Positions 5,660 to 12,102 of a stretch of 13,127 nucleotides of DNA are shown here, piece by piece. A program made the translations under genes and the position numbers. Numbering within the stretch: the first letter of the stretch is position 1; every line of letters begins with the position of its first letter. Under the pieces are notes generated by a model. The model was not told where the DNA came from. It saw nothing but the letters and a program-made list of their open reading frames with translations, and made no database searches. Source of the DNA: Rhodospirillales bacterium (GTDB lineage: Bacteria; Pseudomonadota; Alphaproteobacteria; Rhodospirillales; Casp-alpha2); the NCBI GenBank assembly GCA_016187325.1, contig JACPJY010000017.1, forward strand, positions 1-13,127. Reading direction: 5' to 3'.

Positions 5660-6079
5660 CTACCACTTGCCGGTGTTGGGCATGGACCGCCACGGCTCGG
5701 CAGGCGTCAACGCCTGTCCCTTCTGCAGGAGCTCGATGGAGATGCCGTCGGGTGAACGCACAAACGCCATGCGCCCATCGCGGGGCGGGCGGTTGATGGT
5801 GACGCCCTTGTCCATCAGCCGCTGGCAGATGGCGTAGACGTCGGCGACCTGGAACGCGATGTGCCCGAAGTTGCGGCCGCCGCCGTATTCTTCCGGGTCC
5901 CAGTTGTGGGTCAGTTCGATCTCGGCGTCCGGGGTTTCGTCGGCGGCGAGGAAGATCAGCGTATAGCGGCCGGCGGGGACCTCCTTGCGCCGGGTTTCCC
6001 GCAAACCCAGCTTGTTGCAATAGAAATCGAGCGACTGGTCGATGTCGGCAATCCTCACCATGGTATGTAGATATCTCAT
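5660..6079 (-). CDS. gloA: lactoylglutathione lyase (glyoxalase I, VOC family)
   Basis: Cytoplasmic metalloenzyme of 139 residues that isomerises the hemithioacetal of methylglyoxal and glutathione to S-lactoylglutathione, the first glyoxalase step. The four metal ligands of the E. coli enzyme are present at nearly the same places: H5 (MRYLHTMVRI), E55 (AEIELTHNW), H73 (NFGHIAFQV) and E116 (DGISIELLQ). FYCNKLGLRETR and the ELTHNWDPEEY loop are also typical. The compact length resembles nickel/cobalt-type bacterial GloA rather than the longer zinc type. I chose the ATG at 6079 because the product then starts exactly as the family does and AAGGGTGAGG precedes it. An upstream ATG at 6157 would add 26 unconserved residues. 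It is probably the first gene of a pair with the amidohydrolase gene. Confidence 0.92.
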   Translation of the reverse strand: MRYLHTMVRIADIDQSLDFYCNKLGLRETRRKEVPAGRYTLIFLAADETPDAEIELTHNWDPEEYGGGRNFGHIAFQVADVYAICQRLMDKGVTINRPPRDGRMAFVRSPDGISIELLQKGQALTPAEPWRSMPNTGKW

Positions 6080-6273
6080 GTCCTCACCCTTCTTGTTCTT
6101 GGGACTGTCCAGACCAGGCGCCGCGCCCGGGTCTTCCCGAGGCCCCGAATTTAACACGGCGGGCCGGCAAAATTCCGACCCGCGGCCTGGATTCCGGAGG
6201 CTTGTGCGGCGCGGTTTCTGGGGGCCGTCGGCCTGGCCGCCGGCTTCACTGCGATAAGTGTCGCGGGCCCGCC

Positions 6274-6299
6274 GGTATTCGCGGTCGGTATTCGCGGTC
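6274..6299. repeat. perfect 13-bp tandem repeat upstream of the first exported-protein gene
   Basis: GGTATTCGCGGTC occurs twice head to tail without mismatch (6274-6286, 6287-6299). The palindrome GCGGGCCCGC (6263-6272) lies just before it. These are in the 293-base gap (6080-6372) between the divergent gloA and exported-protein genes. The rest of that gap shows an AT-rich patch (6303-6328) that may hold the promoter of the rightward gene, but no clear -35/-10 pair. Direct repeats here could be paired regulator sites or replication slippage. Confidence 0.7.
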
Positions 6300-6372
6300 G
6301 GGTAAAAATCGCTGGATATTTTTTAACCGGAGGGTGTAGATTTTGATCAGTTCGAACCCTAGGGAGACCTCT

Positions 6373-6627
6373 ATGATCAAACGTACTCTGGTTGCCGCGA
6401 CGGCCGCGCTGTTCGCCGTCGGGGTGCTCGTTTCTCCGGCCATGGCTTCGCAGTGTCCGAAGGATATGAAGAAGATCGACGCGGCGTTGAAGGGCGCGAA
6501 GTTGTCGAAGGACGACATGGCGAAGGTGAAAGACTTGCGCAAGAAGGGCGAAGAGTTGCACAAGGCCGGCAAGCACAAGGAATCGGTCGAGACCCTCGCC
6601 CAAGCCATGAAGATGATGAAGATCTAA
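6373..6627 (+). CDS. small exported lysine-rich helical protein, paralog 1
   Basis: Precursor of 84 residues. A Sec signal peptide is clear: basic MIKR, a hydrophobic core and the cleavage site SPAMA/S after residue 25. The mature part (about 59 residues) is helical and lysine-rich, has one cysteine (C28) and contains no Trp, Tyr or Phe. The segment LHKAGKHKESVETLAQAMK resembles the second half of a TPR-like repeat. The mature core DAALKGAKLSKDDMAKVKDL is shared with the next gene's product. The start at 6373 has AGGGAG (6361-6366) 6 bases before it; an in-frame ATA-like extension to 6343 lacks a ribosome site. A strong terminator follows, so the gene can be transcribed alone. I do not recognise a characterised family. 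Likely location is the periplasm; function unknown. Confidence 0.85.
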   Translation: MIKRTLVAATAALFAVGVLVSPAMASQCPKDMKKIDAALKGAKLSKDDMAKVKDLRKKGEELHKAGKHKESVETLAQAMKMMKI

Positions 6628-6659
6628 GTAACCATTTTCGGCACCGAATCGAATTACCG

Positions 6660-6698
6660 CCCGCCCCCGGGGATCGCCCGCGGGGCGGGTTTCGTTTT
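6660..6698 (+). terminator. Rho-independent terminator after paralog 1
   Basis: CCCGCCCC (6660-6667) pairs perfectly with GGGGCGGG (6682-6689) and is followed at once by TTTCGTTTT. It lies 32 bases after the stop codon. Its last 14 bases (GCGGGTTTCGTTTT, 6685-6698) are identical to the end of the terminator after the next gene. Confidence 0.85.
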
Positions 6699-6721
6699 CG
6701 CCGGCCTTTCCGCCGCCATGC

Positions 6722-6739
6722 AAATAATCCTAATTATTT
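6722..6739. promoter_or_regulatory. AT-rich inverted repeat upstream of paralog 2
   Basis: AAATAAT (6722-6728) and ATTATTT (6733-6739) are perfect reverse complements around CCTA, in a strikingly AT-rich patch within GC-rich DNA. It is 53 bases before the start codon of the next gene. It may be an operator or part of the promoter. It resembles the AT-rich dyads bound by metal regulators only in general form, so no regulator is named. Confidence 0.4.
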
Positions 6740-6791
6740 TTGGCGCCGCCGAGCGTAAATTTCCCACCTTCTTTAACCTTTGGAGTCCACA

Positions 6792-7049
6792 ATGACTAAA
6801 CGTTCTCTGATTACGGCGACGGTTGCCGTGGCCGCGGCTCTGATTTTCGGTTCGCCGGCGATAGCCGCTGTCGACTGTGCAAAAGAAATGAAAGCCGTCG
6901 ATGCGGCGGCGAAAAAGGCGAAGCTGTCTAAGGAAGATTCGGCCAAGGTGAAGGATTTGCAGAAGAAGGCCCAGGCCGAGATCAAGGCCAAGAAGAAGGA
7001 TTGCGAGGCCACCGTCGCCGAAGCCAAGAAAATCCTCAAAATGAAATAA
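6792..7049 (+). CDS. small exported lysine-rich helical protein, paralog 2
   Basis: Precursor of 85 residues and a clear relative of the preceding gene's product. Shared features are the MxKRxL start, the SPA(M/I)A cleavage site at residue 25, a cysteine just after it (C29) and the core AKLSK(D/E)DxAKVKDLxKK. The mature part is about one-third lysine and almost all helix. Unlike paralog 1 it has a second cysteine (C71 in KKKDCEAT), so one intramolecular disulfide across a helical hairpin is possible in the oxidising periplasm, while the single-cysteine paralog could only pair with another chain. GGAG (6782-6785) is 6 bases before the ATG. It has its own upstream AT-rich element and its own terminator, so the pair is probably two monocistronic genes from a tandem duplication. 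Function unknown. Confidence 0.85.
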   Translation: MTKRSLITATVAVAAALIFGSPAIAAVDCAKEMKAVDAAAKKAKLSKEDSAKVKDLQKKAQAEIKAKKKDCEATVAEAKKILKMK

Positions 7050-7076
7050 CCAGTTGCCCGACCGTATGGTCGCGAT

Positions 7077-7116
7077 ACCCGCTTCTCGGGCCGTCCCGGG
7101 GAGCGGGTTTCGTTTT
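7077..7116 (+). terminator. strong Rho-independent terminator after paralog 2
   Basis: ACCCGCTTCTCGGG (7077-7090) pairs with CCCGGGGAGCGGGT (7095-7108) over 14 positions, two of them G-U, across a CCGT tetraloop. It is followed by TTCGTTTT. It ends 27 bases after the paralog 2 stop and insulates the TRAP operon from these genes. The remaining 197 bases up to the TRAP start at 7314 should hold that operon's promoter, but I see no convincing -35/-10 pair there. Confidence 0.9.
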
Positions 7117-7313
7117 GGCCTTGACCACATGGGCAGCCCGCTGCCTCGGCGCTCTTGCGGATTTCAGGGCTTACACCTAACGTGGAATACGTCACGGCGC
7201 CTGGCGGCTCGCTGCCGGCGCCCAATGCAAGAAAACATCAACAACGGGGCGGGGGTGCCTGGTTCGCCCGTGTCGAGAACCATGCTTCCGCCCGCTATGA
7301 CCGGGAGGAATCC

Positions 7314-8456
7314 ATGACAGCAAGGACCCTGCTTGTAGGGACCGTCTTGGCGGCAGCCGCCGGGCTAACCGCACCAACGTTCGCCGACGACGTCAAGCTT
7401 CCCGCCACGCTGGCGTGGAGCGCCTACAACACCGGCACCACCGGCTACAACCAGTCGGTGGCCATCGGCAAGGCCTTGAAGGACAAATACGGCGCCAGCC
7501 TGCGCGTAGTGCCGGGCAAGAACGACATCTCGCGCCTGACGCCGTTGCGCAGCGGCCAAGTCCAGTTCGTCGCCAACGGCGGCGCCACCTATTTCGCGTT
7601 CGAGGGCATTTCCGACTTCGCCGGCAAGGAATGGGGACCGCAGCCGTTGCACATGCTGATGTCGGCGTCGTCGGACGCCAATCTGTCCGTCGGCACGGCC
7701 AAGGACGCCAACATCCGTACCGTCGCCGACCTCAAGGGCAAGCGTGTGGCATGGGTGCGCGGCGGCGACGCGCTCAACATCGGCGTCGAGGCCATCCTGG
7801 CGTTCGCCGGGCTGACCTGGAACGACGTCAAGAAGGTGGAATTCCCCGGCTTCGGCGCTTCGTGGGAAGGCATGACCAACGGCCAAGTGGACGCCGCATT
7901 CGCGTCGACCGTTTCAGGCTCGGTGAAGAAGCTCGAAGCTTCTCCGCGCGGCATCTTTTGGCCGCCGCTACCGCACAAGGACGATGCGGGCTGGAAACGC
8001 CTGCTCGATATCGCACCCTATTTCGTCAAGCACACCGCGACCATCGGCGCCGGCGTCTCCAAAGACAACCCGCACGAGGGTGGGGCTTATCCCTATCCGA
8101 TCCTAATCACCCTTGCCGGCCAGGGCGACGGCTTGGTGTATTCGATGACCAAGGCCATTAACTCGGAATATCCGAAATTCAAGGACGCCATGCCGGAACT
8201 GAAAGGCTGGGCGCTCGAGCGCCAGGCTTTCAAGTGGGCGGTGCCCTATCACAGGGCGGCGGTGAAATACTGGAAGGAAATCGGCGCCTGGACCGCCGAC
8301 ATGGACGCCCACAACAACAAGCTGCTCAAGCGCCAAGAAGTGCTGGCGGCCGCATGGGCGGGAGTCAAGAGCAGCAAAGCAGACGGCGACGCGTTCAAGA
8401 AGGAGTGGGAAAAAGTCCGCGCCGAGGCGCTGAAGAAGGCCGGCTTCATTCCGTGA
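7314..8456 (+). CDS. TAXI-family TRAP transporter solute-binding protein
   Basis: Periplasmic receptor of 380 residues that captures the substrate for the TRAP permease encoded next. The N-terminus is a signal peptide (MTARTLLVGTVLAAAAGLTA, cleavage after TFA near residue 25). The mature protein shows TAXI traits: LAWSAYNTGTTGYN near the start, RLTPLRSGQVQFV, the VADLKGKRVAWVRGGDALN segment and GFGASWEGMTNGQVDAAF. The ATG at 7314 has an excellent GGAGG (7304-7308) 5 bases upstream; the longer in-frame opening from 7155 would disrupt the signal peptide and is rejected. TAXI proteins studied so far bind dicarboxylates or amino acids such as glutamate, but the ligand here cannot be read from sequence. 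The stop overlaps the permease start as GTGA. Confidence 0.92.
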   Translation: MTARTLLVGTVLAAAAGLTAPTFADDVKLPATLAWSAYNTGTTGYNQSVAIGKALKDKYGASLRVVPGKNDISRLTPLRSGQVQFVANGGATYFAFEGISDFAGKEWGPQPLHMLMSASSDANLSVGTAKDANIRTVADLKGKRVAWVRGGDALNIGVEAILAFAGLTWNDVKKVEFPGFGASWEGMTNGQVDAAFASTVSGSVKKLEASPRGIFWPPLPHKDDAGWKRLLDIAPYFVKHTATIGAGVSKDNPHEGGAYPYPILITLAGQGDGLVYSMTKAINSEYPKFKDAMPELKGWALERQAFKWAVPYHRAAVKYWKEIGAWTADMDAHNNKLLKRQEVLAAAWAGVKSSKADGDAFKKEWEKVRAEALKKAGFIP

Positions 8457-10450
8457 ACGAAACGGTCGGCGTTGCCAAATCCCCGGCGGTTGCGGCATTC
8501 AGCCGCCACCGCCGGGTTCCTATCGGCTGGCAGGCAGTGCTGGTCGTCGTCACCTGCCTGGCGACTGGGCTCGCCGTCAATCATTTCTTCAATCTCGGAT
8601 TTTTCGTCGGCTATACGCTGCTCGAAAACCATTACCAGTACGCCTTGGTAGGATTGCTGGCGCCGTTCGTGTTCATCATCTTCCCGGCCCACGCCCAGGC
8701 GCCGGCCGACAAGGTGCCATGGTACGACGGAGTCTTGTTCGTTGCCATGATGAGCATCGTCGGGTTCTTCGTCGTCAACAGCCAGAAGATACTCGACCTC
8801 GGCTGGGAATTCGGCGCCCCGCAGGAGGTAATTTACCTCTGCTTCGTGCTGTGGCTGCTGCTGCTTGAGGTGACGCGGCGTGCCGGCGGCACCGCCTTGT
8901 TCGTGATCGTCGCCGTGGTTTCGCTCTATCCGATCTACGCCGACAAGGTGTGGGGGCCGCTTTCCGGGCTGGCGAGCCCGATCGGCGTCGCCGCCGCGTA
9001 CCACATCATGAGCAACGAGAGCATGCTTGGCATCCCAATGCGGGCGCTGGCCAACCTGGTGATCGGCTTCGTGATCTTCGGCGTCGCCCTGACCCACACC
9101 GGCGGCGGAAAGTTCTTCATCAACCTGGCGTTCGCGCTTCTCGGCCACGTCCGGGGTGGGCCGGCGAAGGTCGCCATCTTCGCCAGTGGCCTGATGGGCT
9201 CGATGAGCGGCAGCGTCATCTCCAACGTGGTGACGACCGGTGTGATGACCATCCCGGCCATGAAGCGCATCGGCTTCTCGGCGTCCTACGCCGGCGGTGT
9301 CGAAGCCTGTGCGTCCACCGGCGGCGTGCTGATGCCGCCGGTGATGGGCGCCACCGCCTTTATCATGGCGGTATTCCTGGACATTCCCTACATCACCATC
9401 GCCATCGCCGCGATCATCCCTTCGCTGCTCTATTTCTTCGGGCTGTTCGTCCAGATCGACGCCTATGCGGCCAGGAAAGGCCTTCCCGGCATGCCGCCCG
9501 AGGACCTGCCGCGCATTCGCGACATCATGCGCGAAGGCTGGCATTTCATCGCCGTCTTCGTGTTGCTGACCATCATGCTGGTGGTCCTGCAGCGTGAGGT
9601 GCTGGCACCGTTTTACGCCACGGCGCTACTGATTGCCGTCAACCAGATCAAGGCCGGCGACCGCTGGACGTGGAAATCGACCAAGGGCTTCGTCATTGCC
9701 ACCGGCAACCTGCTGGCCGAGATCACCGCCATCCTCGCCGGCGTCAGGTTGATCGTCGGCGCGCTGTCGGTGACCGGCATGGCCGGCACTTTCGTCAACG
9801 ATCTGGTGTTCCTGGCCGGCGGCAACGTCTTGATCCTGCTGCTGATGGGGGCACTCACCAGCTTCATCCTCGGCATCGGCATGACGGTGACGGCAGCCTA
9901 CATCTTCCTCGCCATCGTGCTGGCGCCGGCGCTGATTAAAGGCGGACTGGATCCTCTGGCGGTGCACATGTTCATCTTCTATTGGAGCATGGTGTCCTAC
10001 ATCACGCCGCCGGTCGCGCTCGGCGCCTATGCCGCCGCCGCCATCGCCGGGGCGAATCCGATGCGCACCGGGCTAGAAGCGATGCGCCTCGGCAGCATCA
10101 TCTACTTCATCCCGTTCTTCTTCGTCCTCAATACCGCGTTCATCCTGCGCGCGCCGGTTGCCGACATCGTGCTGCTGACCGTTTCGGCGGCGCTCGGAAT
10201 CGTCATGATCGCCGGCGCGCTGCAGGGTTATCTGATTGGGGTCGGGAATCTGATGACCCATGCCACGGCGGGCTGGGTCGTGCGGGCGCTGATCCTAATC
10301 GGCGGCATCTTCCTGGCGACCCCAAGCGGTGGACCGATCACGCTTACGGATTTTGAGATGATGCTGATCGCGCTGTCCCTCAGCGGACCGGGGATCGTGC
10401 TCGCCCGCTGGCTGAATTTCCGGGCTGCCCGCGCCGCCGGGACCGCATGA
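8453..10450 (+). CDS. TRAP transporter permease, fused small and large subunits (TAXI type)
   Basis: Inner-membrane permease of about 665 residues that imports the substrate with an ion gradient. The protein is hydrophobic almost throughout, fitting the 4TM plus 12TM fusion typical of TAXI-type TRAP systems. The large-subunit signature GLMGSMSGSVISNVVTTG begins near residue 246, followed by EACASTGGVLMPPVMGA. The matching second-half segment YITPPVALGAYAAAAIAG begins near residue 516. The likely start is GTG 8453, which overlaps the binding-protein stop by four bases; the frame upstream reads through the binding-protein gene and has no family resemblance. A ribosome site is poor, consistent with translational coupling. 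The ATGA at 10447-10450 couples it in turn to the thiamine-enzyme gene. Confidence 0.93.
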   Translation: MNETVGVAKSPAVAAFSRHRRVPIGWQAVLVVVTCLATGLAVNHFFNLGFFVGYTLLENHYQYALVGLLAPFVFIIFPAHAQAPADKVPWYDGVLFVAMMSIVGFFVVNSQKILDLGWEFGAPQEVIYLCFVLWLLLLEVTRRAGGTALFVIVAVVSLYPIYADKVWGPLSGLASPIGVAAAYHIMSNESMLGIPMRALANLVIGFVIFGVALTHTGGGKFFINLAFALLGHVRGGPAKVAIFASGLMGSMSGSVISNVVTTGVMTIPAMKRIGFSASYAGGVEACASTGGVLMPPVMGATAFIMAVFLDIPYITIAIAAIIPSLLYFFGLFVQIDAYAARKGLPGMPPEDLPRIRDIMREGWHFIAVFVLLTIMLVVLQREVLAPFYATALLIAVNQIKAGDRWTWKSTKGFVIATGNLLAEITAILAGVRLIVGALSVTGMAGTFVNDLVFLAGGNVLILLLMGALTSFILGIGMTVTAAYIFLAIVLAPALIKGGLDPLAVHMFIFYWSMVSYITPPVALGAYAAAAIAGANPMRTGLEAMRLGSIIYFIPFFFVLNTAFILRAPVADIVLLTVSAALGIVMIAGALQGYLIGVGNLMTHATAGWVVRALILIGGIFLATPSGGPITLTDFEMMLIALSLSGPGIVLARWLNFRAARAAGTA

Positions 10451-12102
10451 CACCAACCGCCGCCCAAGCTCTGGTTGAGACTCTCTACCGCCACGGCGTC
10501 GACCGGGTGTTCTGCGTGCCCGGCGAAAGTTATCTCGCCGCCCTCGACGCGCTTTACGACCGACCCGAGATCCAAACCGTTGCCTGCCGCCACGAAGGCG
10601 GCGCCGGCTTCATGGCCGTCGCCGATGCCAAAATGACGGGCCGACCCGGGATTGTCTTCGTCAGCCGCGCGCCGGGCGCCGGCAACGCCGCCGTCGCCGT
10701 CTACACGGCGCGCGAGGACGCTGTGCCGCTGCTTCTGTTCATCGGCCAGGTGCCGCTTTCCGACCGCGGCATGGGCGCCTTCCAGGAGGTGAACTACGAC
10801 AAACTGTTCGGCGACATCGCCAAATCGGTGGTCGAGGTCACCGATCCGGACCGACTAGCGCCGGCGGCGGCCGAGGCGCTCCGCGTCGCGCGCACGGGCA
10901 CACCGGGCCCGGTGGTGGTTTCGATGCCGGAGGACATGTTGACCCTGCCGGCGCGAGCCGAGGCCGTCGGGCCGCTGCCGGTGGCACGGCCGACGCCAAG
11001 CGACGCCGAGGTGTCACGGGTAGCCGAACGGCTGGCCAGAGCCGAGCGGCCACTGCTGATTGCCGGTGGCGAGGCGTCAGGCTTGGCGGCTCGGCGCGCC
11101 CTGCAGGCGGTCAGCGACGCCTGGCGGGTGCCGGTCGCCGTGAGCTTCAAGCACCAGGACCTGTTCACCAACGCGCACCCGTATTTCGCCAGCCGTCTCG
11201 GCTACGGCATGCCGGCGAGCGTGGTCGAGACGCTGGGTGGGGCGGACCTGATCCTCGCCGTCGGCACCCGCCTCGGCGAGGTAACGACGCAAGGCTTCAA
11301 GCTACCTAAGGCGCTGAAGCCCGACCAGCCGTTGATCCACGTCTATCCCGACCAACAATGGTTCGGGCGGCGGTTTGAGACGGTGGTGTCCGTGGTTTCC
11401 GAGGCGGCGCCGTTCCTGCAGCGGCTGGCGGCTCGCAACGCCCCCGAGCCGCCGGCCGGCCGCGACGCATGGCTGAAGCGGGCGCACGCCGTTTATGCCG
11501 ATCTGGCGCCGTGGAAACCGGTGACGGCGCCTGACGGGGTCTCCTTCGGCCACGTGGTGACGGCGCTCGCCAGATCACTGCCCGAGGACGCCATTCTGGC
11601 CACCGATGCCGGCAACTTCTCGAGCTGGCTGCACCGGCATTTCCCGTGCCGCTCGGCCCATATGCTTCTCGGCGCCGCATCGGGCTCGATGGGACTCGGT
11701 GTGGCGGCGGCGTTGCGCTTTCCCGATCGCCAGGTGGCCGCGATCGTCGGCGACGGCGGCTTCCTAATGACCGGCAACGAACTCGCCACCGCCGTCCAAT
11801 ACGGCGCCCGGGTGCGGTTGTTCGTCTCCAACAACAAGAGCTACGGCACCATCCGCCTGCACCAAGAGAAGCTCTATCCCGGCCGCACCATCGCCACCGA
11901 CCTCAGGAACCCGGACTTCGCGTCCCTGGCCCGGGCCTTCGGCGCCAAGGGCTTGGCGATCCGCTCCGCTGCCGACGCCGCGCCGGTAGTTGCCGAGGCC
12001 CTGGCCAGCGACGGACCGGTGGTGGTTGACGTCGCTACCAGCCTTCAACACATTTCGGCCTTCACCACTCTGGAAAAGCTGGCCGCCGAGGGCGCAAGAT
12101 GA
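10447..12102 (+). CDS. thiamine-diphosphate-dependent enzyme, acetolactate-synthase-like
   Basis: Cytoplasmic ThDP enzyme of 551 residues with the three-domain layout of the acetolactate synthase/decarboxylase superfamily. The N-terminal pyrimidine-binding domain has the catalytic glutamate E50 (ACRHEGGAGFMAVADA). The MGAFQEVNYDKLFGDIAK segment follows near residue 110. The C-terminal domain has the ThDP/Mg motif GDGGF (435-439) and, 27 residues on, the paired asparagines N462-N463 before KSYGTIRLHQEKLYPGR. All key residues are present, so it should be active. The reaction (carboligation, decarboxylation or acyl transfer) cannot be settled; no small regulatory subunit gene follows, which argues against ordinary acetolactate synthase. 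Its place between a TRAP importer and a CoA-thioester oxidation enzyme suggests a catabolic role. The next gene starts in its stop (ATGA, 12099-12102). Confidence 0.9.
   Translation: MTPTAAQALVETLYRHGVDRVFCVPGESYLAALDALYDRPEIQTVACRHEGGAGFMAVADAKMTGRPGIVFVSRAPGAGNAAVAVYTAREDAVPLLLFIGQVPLSDRGMGAFQEVNYDKLFGDIAKSVVEVTDPDRLAPAAAEALRVARTGTPGPVVVSMPEDMLTLPARAEAVGPLPVARPTPSDAEVSRVAERLARAERPLLIAGGEASGLAARRALQAVSDAWRVPVAVSFKHQDLFTNAHPYFASRLGYGMPASVVETLGGADLILAVGTRLGEVTTQGFKLPKALKPDQPLIHVYPDQQWFGRRFETVVSVVSEAAPFLQRLAARNAPEPPAGRDAWLKRAHAVYADLAPWKPVTAPDGVSFGHVVTALARSLPEDAILATDAGNFSSWLHRHFPCRSAHMLLGAASGSMGLGVAAALRFPDRQVAAIVGDGGFLMTGNELATAVQYGARVRLFVSNNKSYGTIRLHQEKLYPGRTIATDLRNPDFASLARAFGAKGLAIRSAADAAPVVAEALASDGPVVVDVATSLQHISAFTTLEKLAAEGAR

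Noticed and set aside
7155..7313. Longer N-terminus for the TAXI binding protein
   Set aside because: The extension has no ribosome site and would place 53 polar residues before a good signal peptide. ATG 7314 has a near-perfect Shine-Dalgarno.
8249..9544. Long minus-strand open frame (431 codons) opposite the TRAP permease
   Set aside because: It lies antisense to a clear TRAP permease. Its product is rich in His, Asp, Gly and Arg with no recognisable domain, as expected from a GC-rich shadow frame.
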